Shown piece by piece: positions 7,730-16,131 of a stretch of DNA of 36,989 nucleotides. The notes below the pieces were generated by a model. That model was not told the DNA's origin and searched no databases. It worked only from the letters and a program-made list of their open reading frames with translations. Position 1 is the stretch's first letter, and the number at the start of each line of letters is the position of its first letter. The DNA is from a virus. The DNA lies in IMG/VR virus record IMGVR_UViG_3300030085_005071, positions 39,716-76,704 of that record. One strand, written 5' to 3'. Both the position numbers and the translations under genes were made by a program.

Positions 7730-8058
7730 TGATTAAATGGATTAAAGAGCAGTGGCAATGGATAGTCGGAGGCCTCCTCGCAATTATCGCGATCGCAGCC
7801 TCAAAAAAAAGAGATAGTGTAGATAGGGTAGAAAAAAGTGACAGCAAGGCAAAAGCAGAACGCGATCAGAAAGTTAATGAAAGTCAGAAGAAAGCTTACG
7901 AAGAATTTATATCAAAGAGATCAGAAGCGGAGGAAAAATTCCGTGAAGAAGTTGAGGCGATCGCTGAAAACAAGGTAAAGCGTCAAAAAGAATTAGAAAA
8001 CAATCCCGAAGAACTAGATAAGATATTAAAGGAAAAATACAAGCTAAAGGGGGAATAA
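7729..8058 (+). CDS. Membrane-anchored coiled-coil protein, i-spanin-like
   Basis: 109 residues: one N-terminal transmembrane helix (WIVGGLLAIIAIAA, about 11-24) followed by a long, highly charged coiled coil to the end. This is the architecture of inner-membrane spanins (Rz type), although other phage membrane proteins share it. It is coupled by one-base TAATG overlaps to both neighbours. With 6366 and 8058 it may form a lysis cassette, but no endolysin is recognised here. Confidence 0.55.
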   Translation: MIKWIKEQWQWIVGGLLAIIAIAASKKRDSVDRVEKSDSKAKAERDQKVNESQKKAYEEFISKRSEAEEKFREEVEAIAENKVKRQKELENNPEELDKILKEKYKLKGE

Positions 8059-8453
8059 TGTTTTTATATGCTTTTATTGCATCGCTATGGGCAGCAGACT
8101 TAGACTACGCAAATGTTGACAAAGGTGATCCAGCACCGTTCACTGGAAAATTATTAACACACGATGCAATTGCACAAATTATTGCCACACACGAGAAAGA
8201 ATTGCTCCAAGCAGACCTGGACAAGGAATTTGAACTTCAGAGAACAGCTGATAATTTAAATCTTAAATATGATTTGTATTCTACAAAGTGTGAAGCAGAC
8301 AAGGAAATGTACATTCAAATGATTGAGGCACGCGATGTAGAATTAAAAGCCCAAGCACGTAGAGATTGGATCCAGCGCTTAGCATTCTTTGGTGGATTTG
8401 CACTAGGTACTGCAACAACAATAGGAATTACATATTCTGTGAATCAAAATTAA
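8058..8453 (+). CDS. Exported/membrane coiled-coil protein, possible lysis accessory
   Basis: 131 residues: a short signal-like N-terminus (MFLYAFIASLWAAD), the segment KGDPAPFTGKLLT (about 22-34), a charged helical middle, and a C-terminal membrane helix (about 108-126). The KGDPAPF-x-G-x-L stretch is one I recall from many phage membrane proteins near lysis genes. One-base overlap with the upstream coiled-coil gene suggests a pair. The exact role is unknown. Confidence 0.55.
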   Translation: MFLYAFIASLWAADLDYANVDKGDPAPFTGKLLTHDAIAQIIATHEKELLQADLDKEFELQRTADNLNLKYDLYSTKCEADKEMYIQMIEARDVELKAQARRDWIQRLAFFGGFALGTATTIGITYSVNQN

Positions 8454-8495
8454 TTTTCGTGTAATAATTAATATAAATAGTTTAGTGAGGTTTAC

Positions 8496-11138
8496 ATGAA
8501 AGTTGCTGTTAAAAAGAGTGTGCTTTTTAATTTATTAAAAAAAAGATTAAATGAAAATAGAGGGATGGGACATGATCACGGTGGAAGGTTAATTCACCCC
8601 TTCAATATACAGTCACCAAATTCAGATCCCTTTGGTATATACGATGATGACTTACCAATTAAGTCAAGTAGTCACATGGCATCACAGTTATCGATAGAGC
8701 AACCACCTGTTGATGATGAAGATTATATACCCGGTACAATAAATGAGCTCTGCGCAGCAGCTTCTGTGATTGCTAAAGAGGTACCTATTAATCAGATAGA
8801 ATTCTTCTATAGAAAGCTTCACATAATTTTAGATGAGGCTTTTGACAAAGAAGATGAAGAAATGGGACGAGGTTTTTTGAGTGAAACAATTAATATCTCT
8901 AGAAAGACAACAATAAAAGACTTCAATATTATTGCTGAAGCTTCAAAAATAAGACGAAACACAACAGTGACTAGTCTACCTGCTGAACTAGGACCGGAAG
9001 ATCTACCAGGTTATCAAGATGCTGAAGACAAAGACGAGTATATGCGTGGGTATGGCTTCGCTGCAGATTTTGAAACTGAAGGTAAGTCTGAAGATGAACT
9101 AGAAGAGCATGAAAATTATGTAAGGGCACAATCCGAAGACTTTGTGTCAGGCTACACAGCAGGAACTAGTATATCAACCGGAATTCAACCTATAGATCGC
9201 GAAAGCTTAAGACCATTTTTTGCAAAACAACCGGGAGTCGACGAGGATCCTGCCATGCGAGGCGAAGGAAAACCGTTATATAGATCGTATCAACAATACC
9301 TGACCAGAACCGGTATTAAAGAGACAATGGGGAAAGACTACGAGCAGCTGGAACCTTTTGAAAAAGCTGTTTATGATGCACATGATGAGCTGCAGCTTTT
9401 CTTTAAGCAAATCGACGCTGAGTTTACTAATGAACTTATGAACCCAGATCTTAAAAAAGAATTTGGTGCTTTTCTTAAACCGCTTACACATGAATTCGAA
9501 ATTACTCCAAAAACAGTTCTAACACCAATAACAGTAAAAATTATGTTCGCTGTGGTTAATAATATCAAAGATCCTGTAAGAAGAGACAATAAAATAAATG
9601 AATTGGTAATGATTGTATATCAGCGAATATTTGGAATATTAAGTAAATTAGTGGAAACAAGAAAGCATGTCAACAGAATGATGACAGGTTTTGCAAGTCA
9701 AACAGGTGATGATATTATCACTTTTATCCAAAAGGTATCACACGCAATCTCTGCTGACTACGCAAATTACGGTGTGTCTACAAGGTTTAAAACTGCAGAT
9801 GAGATTATAGTTAATGCGTTAAAAATAGCTTGGTCATCGTGGATATTAACTGTTCCTATGTCTGAAGACAGTGATAAAACGTTTTTACATCAAAAACATT
9901 TTGAGAAGAATGTTGATCTAGATGCAGAAGAAGACTTCATGGCAATGTTTTTTGAACATGTTGAGTCTTTATTTAAAAAGTCCGAAGATGAATTTGAATT
10001 TAAACATGCAGATACCACAGTCTTGGTTACACCTGACGAAGCCCTAAGGGCTTCTAACGGTAAAGTTGCAGGTGCTTTTTCATTGGCAAGAGAAGAGCAA
10101 AAGTCTAGGCAGCCTGATGAAGAAACAACACCACCAGAGCCGCCTGAAGAAAGTTTAGAGGGGTTAACAGAAGAAGAATTATATGTTAAAAAGTTAGAAA
10201 AGTACGCTAAACGACTTGCTGAAGGAACTCCATTTGACTGGATCGATCTATTTCCTTATTTTGGTTTTTCAAACGTTCCCGGGATTAGACAGTGGTATTT
10301 ACAAAAACTAGAACCAAAAATCAGGATCATGACCTACAAATACACAGATCCCGAAACAGATGAAGTTATTACATCGGCAATGACTGATCTTTTTGATCAA
10401 AATATGGAATTAATATCACAAACATTGGTAGAACCGCTCCAAAAACTAATTGCTAAATTAGAAAAGTCTGCTGCTAAAGGCACACTCAAACAAAGAGTCT
10501 ATGACGAGAAAAAGAAAAAGGTGAAACAAGTAGACGAAGCTAAAATGCTCAAAACACTAAAAAATCAAGTACTCCCTATGATTGAAGAAATAAATAAAGC
10601 AATTGCATCAGGTGCTTCGTATGACGACATTGTTGAAGATACAGAATTTTTGCAAACAATTGGTGGATACATGTTAAGAAATATTGGATCATATCCTTTT
10701 GATGGTTTTATTGCAGGATTTTCAAAAGACTGGGCTGATCAAATTAAAGGCGTAATTAATCCAATCCGCGTAAAATACAATCCGGATGCAGGTGAGGATC
10801 TCAATAAAGATCAATTAGACAGTCTAGTTGAGTACTGGACCGGTCTAAAGGGTGAGCCTGATTTTGAAGACAAGAACAAAGCTGCTAAAAAATTACTAGA
10901 TGCAAAAATTACGCCTGAAGCATATGCAGAGATCGCAATTAATGCAAAGCATGCATGGCAAGATTTAGAGTCTCAGATAGACGAAAACCAAGGCGGGCAA
11001 ATGGCAGAATTGTTTACTGATGAAGTTGATAGTTTGCTTGACGACGAAAAAGCAATGACTAATGCAATCAAAAAAGCATACAAAGAAATGATACAAGAAA
11101 TTGAAGACGCTGCGCGACAAAAACAGGCAGGTTTGTAA
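8496..11138 (+). CDS. Large unidentified protein, probable virion/internal protein
   Basis: 880 residues, soluble, mostly helical, acidic. The basic N-terminus (MKVAVKKSVLFNLLKKRLNE) ends in L-N-E at about 18-20, matching the prohead protease site form, and is followed by a His/Gly segment. A Pro/Glu-rich linker at about 537-560 splits the protein into two parts. No enzyme motif or known fold is recognised. GTGAGG upstream supports the ATG. Length and position among other motif-bearing proteins suggest a major internal head protein, as inference. Confidence 0.65.
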   Translation: MKVAVKKSVLFNLLKKRLNENRGMGHDHGGRLIHPFNIQSPNSDPFGIYDDDLPIKSSSHMASQLSIEQPPVDDEDYIPGTINELCAAASVIAKEVPINQIEFFYRKLHIILDEAFDKEDEEMGRGFLSETINISRKTTIKDFNIIAEASKIRRNTTVTSLPAELGPEDLPGYQDAEDKDEYMRGYGFAADFETEGKSEDELEEHENYVRAQSEDFVSGYTAGTSISTGIQPIDRESLRPFFAKQPGVDEDPAMRGEGKPLYRSYQQYLTRTGIKETMGKDYEQLEPFEKAVYDAHDELQLFFKQIDAEFTNELMNPDLKKEFGAFLKPLTHEFEITPKTVLTPITVKIMFAVVNNIKDPVRRDNKINELVMIVYQRIFGILSKLVETRKHVNRMMTGFASQTGDDIITFIQKVSHAISADYANYGVSTRFKTADEIIVNALKIAWSSWILTVPMSEDSDKTFLHQKHFEKNVDLDAEEDFMAMFFEHVESLFKKSEDEFEFKHADTTVLVTPDEALRASNGKVAGAFSLAREEQKSRQPDEETTPPEPPEESLEGLTEEELYVKKLEKYAKRLAEGTPFDWIDLFPYFGFSNVPGIRQWYLQKLEPKIRIMTYKYTDPETDEVITSAMTDLFDQNMELISQTLVEPLQKLIAKLEKSAAKGTLKQRVYDEKKKKVKQVDEAKMLKTLKNQVLPMIEEINKAIASGASYDDIVEDTEFLQTIGGYMLRNIGSYPFDGFIAGFSKDWADQIKGVINPIRVKYNPDAGEDLNKDQLDSLVEYWTGLKGEPDFEDKNKAAKKLLDAKITPEAYAEIAINAKHAWQDLESQIDENQGGQMAELFTDEVDSLLDDEKAMTNAIKKAYKEMIQEIEDAARQKQAGL

Positions 11139-11172
11139 TATGTCAAAGAATGAAAAGAGAGAAGGTGTATAA

Positions 11173-11550
11173 GTGAACAGATTATTAGAAAACGCTTTTA
11201 AAAATCGTTTTAAGGGTAACATATATGAACAAGTGAATGATAGCGATATCGTAGACATGCCAATCGAAGTCGAAGACGCCGGCTGGGAACAAAGACAAGA
11301 TGATCAAAAATTCTTCTTATTTAGATCTTACACAATCAGTGATATCAAGCTTTTAAAATATTTTGTGGGAGAAATCATCTTGATGGGGAGTAAGTACAAT
11401 CACCCAGCAGAAATTTATATTTACGATGACGTCGTTGAAGTCCAACTGTACACACAGGGCATGAATGACATATCACACACAGATATTAAGATGTCAAAAG
11501 ATATCGATGCAATAATCAACGACATCAATATTTTAACACAAGAAAAATAA
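11173..11550 (+). CDS. Pterin-4a-carbinolamine dehydratase-like protein
   Basis: 125 residues with a GTG start placed by GAAGG at 11161-11165. The C-terminal two thirds follow the PCD/DCoH fold pattern: a GW near residue 36, an aromatic-rich strand, then YNHPAEIYIYDDVVEVQLYT and a trailing DI helix (about 75-115). The catalytic His-His-Pro is N-H-P here and the later Thr-His is Thr-Gln, so dehydratase activity is doubtful. The N-terminal 20 residues are an added basic helix ending IYE, like other putative targeting segments here. The family assignment is by pattern and moderately sure. Confidence 0.5.
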   Translation: MNRLLENAFKNRFKGNIYEQVNDSDIVDMPIEVEDAGWEQRQDDQKFFLFRSYTISDIKLLKYFVGEIILMGSKYNHPAEIYIYDDVVEVQLYTQGMNDISHTDIKMSKDIDAIINDINILTQEK

Positions 11551-11897
11551 TGTCTTTCTTTTTGAGTAAATCATTAGAGGGTAGAATTGCTGAGGAAGAT
11601 TTATTAAACAAAGAATCAGAGGTAATTTACGAAGATGTAAAAGAAGACATCTTACCATTGTCAATTAAAGTAAATGATGTTTCTTTTGAAATGAAAAGCC
11701 TTGAAAAGGGTAGGTTGACATTGAGCCTAGACTTCGTGGGATATAAAAATTACTCGAATTTAATTGACAAAAGTGATATAGTTGAATTTTATATCTTTGA
11801 TGACATGTTGTTTTCGAAAAAAACTAAAGACCTATTTATTGAAAGATATGAAAAGTTAACGAGTAATTTAATCAAATTAGATATAATTATTAACTAA
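11550..11897 (+). CDS. Small alpha/beta protein of unknown function
   Basis: 115 residues. The N-terminus reads MSFFLSKSLEGRIAEEDLL, with an I-A-E site form at about 13-15. The rest alternates beta-like hydrophobic strands and charged helices. It starts by a one-base TAATG overlap with the PCD-like gene, and its size and strand order are similar, so a diverged relative is possible but not shown. Confidence 0.55.
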   Translation: MSFFLSKSLEGRIAEEDLLNKESEVIYEDVKEDILPLSIKVNDVSFEMKSLEKGRLTLSLDFVGYKNYSNLIDKSDIVEFYIFDDMLFSKKTKDLFIERYEKLTSNLIKLDIIIN

Positions 11898-11912
11898 CGG
11901 TAGGAGAATAAA

Positions 11913-12590
11913 ATGTTGAAGGCGAATAGCGAAAGTGAATTGTTAAAAATTCTTAAGATTATATCAGAGGAGTCTGTCAGAAAGACTAAACGCATGCTCA
12001 AAGAATCTGCTGATCCATATCAGGAAGCATATATGAACAGTGTAAGACAAAGCGAAAGCGACTACGGTGTTAGTCTTTCTGAACAAGAAGAAGCAGACCC
12101 ATCACAAGAAAGAGAAGATGATATTGAAGATACTACTGAAGAAGATCAGTCAGATGAAGAATTAGGCAACACTGACGATTTCGGCGTGTCTTTCGATAGT
12201 GTTTTAAAAGACATCAATACACTTCGCTCCGGAAGATCAACTAAAGATAAAGAAATTAAAGAAGAGCTACTAGAGTATTATGACAGGCTCGACGAAGATG
12301 AGAGGGTAATATTGCATATTTTCTTGAGAGAGCTATCCAAAATCTTAAGGGGCGCAATCGATGGTAGTGAAGCTTTAGATCCTAGTGATGCGCCACTCTA
12401 TGCAGACATTGTATTGGGTAAGGAAGCGGAACAAAGCAGTGAGCCGAAACAAAAACCCAAGTCAAAAAGATCGTCAGGATCGAGCGAAGAAGATGTCACA
12501 CCTCCATCAAGCACACCAATTCAAGTTAACGAGGCACAAAACTTACAAGAAGTTAGAAGAAAGTTTAGAAGATTATTAAAAAGAATATGA
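11913..12590 (+). CDS. Acidic protein with targeting-like N-terminus, unknown function
   Basis: 225 residues. The N-terminal helix (ELLKILKIISEESVRKTKRM) contains I-S-E, and L-K-E follows near residue 30. A very acidic low-complexity segment spans about 55-90. A helical domain follows at about 95-165 (DINTLRSGRS ... ILHIFLRELSKILRG), then a Ser/Pro/Lys linker and a basic C-terminal tail. GGTAGGAG at 11900-11907 supports the ATG. It overlaps the next gene by ATGA. It resembles scaffold or internal proteins only in composition. Confidence 0.6.
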   Translation: MLKANSESELLKILKIISEESVRKTKRMLKESADPYQEAYMNSVRQSESDYGVSLSEQEEADPSQEREDDIEDTTEEDQSDEELGNTDDFGVSFDSVLKDINTLRSGRSTKDKEIKEELLEYYDRLDEDERVILHIFLRELSKILRGAIDGSEALDPSDAPLYADIVLGKEAEQSSEPKQKPKSKRSSGSSEEDVTPPSSTPIQVNEAQNLQEVRRKFRRLLKRI

Positions 12591-13651
12591 TTGTAACTGA
12601 GCAAGACATAAGAAAGGCTCTTTTGAAATCACTCTTGGAAGACGATCAACTTATCAAGGAGTTTAAGTTAGGTGCTATGACTACATCGGGAATCAGTACG
12701 AATGCCCGATGTGACTTCAGTGATATACCAAAAGAGTTTTTTGATTATTTCAAAGCTATAAAAGACGGTAATGAATCACGACTAGTCGCACTTATTGACA
12801 ATGATATTGAGAAGTTAAAGAATGGAGAGGCTACTTTTTTCAAAGACTCAAATGAAGATACAATTGCAAAACTGGAAAATGCGAAATCAGATCTAATTGC
12901 TAAATCACTAGAAGACGGAGGTCAGTCTAGACGACTTGAACGCGCCCAAAAATTTCACGCCGGCAAAGGTTGGTATGGCATCGCGACCAAGCTTTTATTA
13001 CCCTTAGGGGCATTTGGTTTATCTATGATGGGATTTAGAAAGTCGACCTGTGACAATATTAAGTTAGTTGCAAAAACAGCACTCAATCAAGTTATTGCGC
13101 CTCTCCTAGGTGCCAATATCGATACATCATGGGCTGCAGATGTCAAAAAGTCTCCAAGAAATAATAAAAACACAGGTGGTAAATCATATGAAGATTCAAC
13201 GTACCAAGACTTTCCAATCGATTTCTCAAAAAATCTTTTTCAAAACAACCTTATTGATCGCTCTCTACGAAAAGAATTAGTAACATATTTTGATTATGAG
13301 AAATACAGCCTGACTAATTTTGATTTAGATATGTTTGAATTATATGCTAATGATTCATATGTAAATTTAAGCAAAAATAAAAAGTTAAGCAAAGATGAGA
13401 CCAACACTGCAAAGCACAAAATTAAATTTATAAAAGATGAGTTTAAAGAAAAAGGTGTGAGTTTCAAAGCTATAAGGGCTGTATTAGGCAGATATCTAGA
13501 CTTAGACGAAGCTCAGTCTTCAAGAGTAAATAATTATATTAAATTTTTAGAAAATTTTCCATTTGAGGACTATTTTAAAGATTCTTCAGAATGTCAAAAA
13601 TTTATTAATCATAGGTTCGCAGTTCTTCTTAAATTTCTTAAACAATTTTAA
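12587..13651 (+). CDS. Unidentified 354-residue protein
   Basis: The start (ATG 12587) overlaps the previous stop as ATGA. The N-terminus MIVTEQDIRKALLKSLLEDD again carries L-L-E. There is a glycine-rich hydrophobic stretch near residues 125-150 (GWYGIATKLLLPLGAFGLSMMGF) that could touch membrane, then a Lys/Asn-rich linker and a helical C-terminal half. No domain is recognised. An internal virion protein is possible from context. Confidence 0.6.
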   Translation: MIVTEQDIRKALLKSLLEDDQLIKEFKLGAMTTSGISTNARCDFSDIPKEFFDYFKAIKDGNESRLVALIDNDIEKLKNGEATFFKDSNEDTIAKLENAKSDLIAKSLEDGGQSRRLERAQKFHAGKGWYGIATKLLLPLGAFGLSMMGFRKSTCDNIKLVAKTALNQVIAPLLGANIDTSWAADVKKSPRNNKNTGGKSYEDSTYQDFPIDFSKNLFQNNLIDRSLRKELVTYFDYEKYSLTNFDLDMFELYANDSYVNLSKNKKLSKDETNTAKHKIKFIKDEFKEKGVSFKAIRAVLGRYLDLDEAQSSRVNNYIKFLENFPFEDYFKDSSECQKFINHRFAVLLKFLKQF

Positions 13652-13665
13652 TTTACAATTTAATC

Positions 13666-13692
13666 TTGACAAAATAAAATTAAAATTATTTT
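13666..13692 (+). promoter_or_regulatory. Weak promoter candidate
   Basis: A perfect TTGACA (13666-13671) is followed at 15 bp by the poor -10 TATTTT (13687-13692) in an AT-rich gap of 54 bp. The perfect -35 after a long operon is the only support. Confidence 0.3.
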
Positions 13693-13705
13693 AAAGAGGT
13701 ATTAT

Positions 13706-14062
13706 ATGAAACAACAAAACTGGATTCCAGAGATTATGTACGAAGAATCAGACGACGGTATGTCAAGTAACATTCCTTTCATTATGGTTCCGGCAGGTGA
13801 GCAAATGCCAAAAATGATTTTCATTTTTGAAAGTAGAGAAACAGGTGAATTTGAACCCAACGAGGAGGGTGATCCTGTACCTATTTTAGAAATGGACTTA
13901 CATCAATACGCGGACATGCTCCAACTCAAAGAAGGCTTAGATGAAAGTACTTATGACAAAGTAAGAGAGTGCTTAGGCTTGCAACCGCTCAGGCAGGCTG
14001 TCGTCGCAGGTAAAAAAATTACTGAAAATGTTAGAAAAAACGTGAACAAAAGTAATAATTAA
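13706..14062 (+). CDS. Conserved phage protein of unknown function
   Basis: 118 residues. The start WIPEIMYEE is followed by a compact beta-type region with IPFIMVP and FIFESRETGEFEPNEEGDP (about 45-70), then a helical tail. Proteins with this ESRETGEFEP segment recur in marine phages as I recall, without known function. AGAGG at 13695-13699 fixes the start. Confidence 0.65.
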   Translation: MKQQNWIPEIMYEESDDGMSSNIPFIMVPAGEQMPKMIFIFESRETGEFEPNEEGDPVPILEMDLHQYADMLQLKEGLDESTYDKVRECLGLQPLRQAVVAGKKITENVRKNVNKSNN

Positions 14063-14114
14063 CATTTAAGTAGATACTTACATTATGCAATAATAAATCT
14101 TGTGGAGGAAAATT

Positions 14115-14603
14115 ATGCGTATTAATTTTGATAGACTTAGTAAATTAGCCGGTTTGCCAGAGAGTAACACTTCTCGCAGATCACTTAATGAACACAATGA
14201 AGGGAAAAAGCACGATCACCCTCATAAAGATGTTGAAGAGATGGCAGACATCGCTTATATGGATGAAATGGCTGATGCTGAAGCAGCTGATGAAATGGCG
14301 GATCCGATGGAAGAAATGGTTGAAGTCGATGAAGCAATGTTAGTTCAAGAACTAAGACGTGCAAAAAGAATCATGCAAGAAAACAGGCGAAGAAAACAAT
14401 TGTCTGAAAGCAAAAGACAACAAAGAAAACAGAGAATGTTTGAAGCGCAACTTAGATCTATTATCGATGAAGAAGTTCAAAATGTTTTTGACGAAATGAA
14501 CTACAATAGCGGTTGGGTCTATGGTAATAATAAGCCTAAAAGAAGCCGTAACGGATATACACACCAGGGATCTTTCATGCCAGGGTTAGGTTTTAAAAGA
14601 TAA
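14115..14603 (+). CDS. Acidic/basic protein, possible prohead core or internal protein
   Basis: 162 residues from ATG 14115, set by GGAGG at 14104-14108; an upstream in-frame TTG (14100) is not needed. The N-terminus MRINFDRLSKLAGLPES carries L-P-E, then L-N-E near residue 30. A Met/Glu/Asp/Ala-rich repeat segment (about 45-75) is followed by a strongly basic helix and a C-terminal GWVYGNNKP ... GLGF tail. This composition is typical of scaffold-like phage proteins. The precise role is unknown. Confidence 0.6.
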   Translation: MRINFDRLSKLAGLPESNTSRRSLNEHNEGKKHDHPHKDVEEMADIAYMDEMADAEAADEMADPMEEMVEVDEAMLVQELRRAKRIMQENRRRKQLSESKRQQRKQRMFEAQLRSIIDEEVQNVFDEMNYNSGWVYGNNKPKRSRNGYTHQGSFMPGLGFKR

Positions 14604-14638
14604 CAGCAATCCACAATTTATTATAAATTTGTCCAATT

Positions 14639-14647
14639 TGATATAAT
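14639..14647 (+). promoter_or_regulatory. Extended -10 promoter
   Basis: TGATATAAT gives the TGn extension directly before a perfect TATAAT (14642-14647), 28 bp before the next ATG. An extended -10 can act without a good -35, and none is seen. It would drive the exonuclease-GroEL block. Confidence 0.5.
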
Positions 14648-14674
14648 ATATTCTTATTACACAGCGGAGGATAT

Positions 14675-15127
14675 ATGGAAAATTATCAAGTTGGGCAAAT
14701 TTTATTTTTTATTGCAGACAGTAGTAAAGTCATTCCTATACAAGTAATTGAAGAAGTCGTTAGAACTACGTTAGAAGGTAAAGAAAAAACTTACATTGCT
14801 AAGCTTCCTGATAAAAAAGAAACAACTGTCGACATAAAAAAGTTAAAAGGTCACTTGTTTACTAGTAAGGAAGACGCCAAAAAATTTATGATGCATAATG
14901 CAAATGAAGCAATCAATCATATGATTAATCAAGCAGTTGAAATTGCGTCAGGTCTATTTAATGATAGCCCACCAGCTGAAGAGGTTACTTTTGAAGAAGT
15001 TGATAATGAAATTTTAGAAAAAGTGCAACCAGATGAAGAAGATGATATAATAAAAGTAGATTTAGGTAACGGCACTTTTGGAAAGGTGTCAGTTAGCAAC
15101 TTAAACCAAGCAGGAGTGGCAAAGTGA
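14675..15127 (+). CDS. Conserved phage protein of unknown function
   Basis: 150 residues. The first half looks like a small beta barrel (YQVGQILFFI ... VIPIQVIEEVVRTT ... YIAKLPDKK), reminiscent of KOW or SH3-type barrels. A helix and an acidic tail follow. CGGAGG lies 7 bases upstream. The stop region overlaps the exonuclease gene by 4 bp (GTGA). Its steady pairing with a replication-type nuclease hints at DNA metabolism, but this is weak. Confidence 0.65.
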   Translation: MENYQVGQILFFIADSSKVIPIQVIEEVVRTTLEGKEKTYIAKLPDKKETTVDIKKLKGHLFTSKEDAKKFMMHNANEAINHMINQAVEIASGLFNDSPPAEEVTFEEVDNEILEKVQPDEEDDIIKVDLGNGTFGKVSVSNLNQAGVAK

Positions 15128-15921
15128 AAGTACTTTTATTAGACGCATATAATTTAATATATCGAGCAAGAAGCGGATATCTCAAGGGTGATTATCCAGT
15201 AGTATACAATTTCTTTAGAGGGCTAAGGCCGCTTATTGAGAAATTTTCTCCTGACAAGGTTTACTTTGTCTTAGAGGGTAAACCAGAGTTTAGAATGCAA
15301 CTTAATGATGCATATAAGGCTAATAGAACTAATAATGATAGACACTTTCATGAACAAAAAGCGCAAATCATCTCTATAGTTAAAGCCTGTTTCCCAATAA
15401 CTACAGCTCGTCACCCTAAGCTTGAGTGTGACGACACCATCGCAACATTAGTAAAGGTTCACTGTACAGATGGAGACGAGTGTACAATAATTTCTTCGGA
15501 TTCTGACTTTTATCAACTACTCAATGTTTTTGATAATTGCGCCATTTACAATCCTGTTAAAAAGAAAATGATTGATAAACCTGACTACGACTATGTCACA
15601 TGGAAAGCTCTAAGAGGAGATGCCACCGACAACATTGCAGGAATTCCTGGGTGTGGTGATAAAACAGCAGACAAGCTGGTACGTTCTCCAGAATTGCTTT
15701 CAGAGTACTTTAAAAAAGAACCTATTAGACAACAAATATTTGAACGAAATGTTAATCTAATAAGGCTTGTCGACTTCTCTAGCAGCATGGATGAGATGGA
15801 GAGACATGAAGGTAATGCAGATTTTGAAGAACTTTATGATATATTCGATGACATGGGATTCCAATCGATGTTAAAGGAAAAAACTTGGAATAAATACGTA
15901 CAAACATTTGGAGGATTATAA
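15124..15921 (+). CDS. 5'-3' exonuclease / flap endonuclease (Pol I N-terminal type)
   Basis: 265 residues with a GTG start inside an overlap. The metal-binding acidic residues of the FEN family are all visible: D7 in LLLDAYN, E101/D103/D104 in ECDDT, D126/D128 in SSDSD, and D166/D169 in LRGDATDN. A helix-three-turn-helix IPGCGDKTADKL follows (about 174-185). YKANR (about 64-68) marks the helical arch. Such enzymes remove RNA primers and 5' flaps, like T4 RNase H. The next gene overlaps by one base. Confidence 0.93.
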   Translation: MKVLLLDAYNLIYRARSGYLKGDYPVVYNFFRGLRPLIEKFSPDKVYFVLEGKPEFRMQLNDAYKANRTNNDRHFHEQKAQIISIVKACFPITTARHPKLECDDTIATLVKVHCTDGDECTIISSDSDFYQLLNVFDNCAIYNPVKKKMIDKPDYDYVTWKALRGDATDNIAGIPGCGDKTADKLVRSPELLSEYFKKEPIRQQIFERNVNLIRLVDFSSSMDEMERHEGNADFEELYDIFDDMGFQSMLKEKTWNKYVQTFGGL

Positions 15922-16130
15922 TGTACTTAGACGACAATGTTCAACAGGCACTGCGACAGATGAATAAAATTTCTGTCAACGAAGTTTTAAAAAAAGAAGC
16001 TGATTTATTTGTAGCAATTAACGTTGAGACACAACAACGTAGAATTGTACAAATCGATCAATCACTAGTCGAAAACTTAGCAAAGGGTCAACGCCCACCT
16101 AATACTGGGAAGGGCCTATTAAAGGGGTGA
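15921..16130 (+). CDS. Small conserved protein between exonuclease and GroEL genes
   Basis: 69 residues with no recognised domain. It starts with a TAATG overlap and ends one base before groEL, so the three genes are one unit. Sequence features are a hydrophobic/charged helix, a short strand around LFVAINVETQQRRIV, and a basic Pro/Gly tail. It is too short and lacks the mobile loop to be a GroES. Confidence 0.65.
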   Translation: MYLDDNVQQALRQMNKISVNEVLKKEADLFVAINVETQQRRIVQIDQSLVENLAKGQRPPNTGKGLLKG

Positions 16131-16131
16131 A

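Noticed and set aside
11140-11172. A 10-codon frame (MSKNEKREGV) between the 880-residue gene and the PCD-like gene.
   Set aside because: It overlaps the ribosome site of the next gene and has no site of its own. It could be a leader peptide but nothing supports it beyond the open frame.
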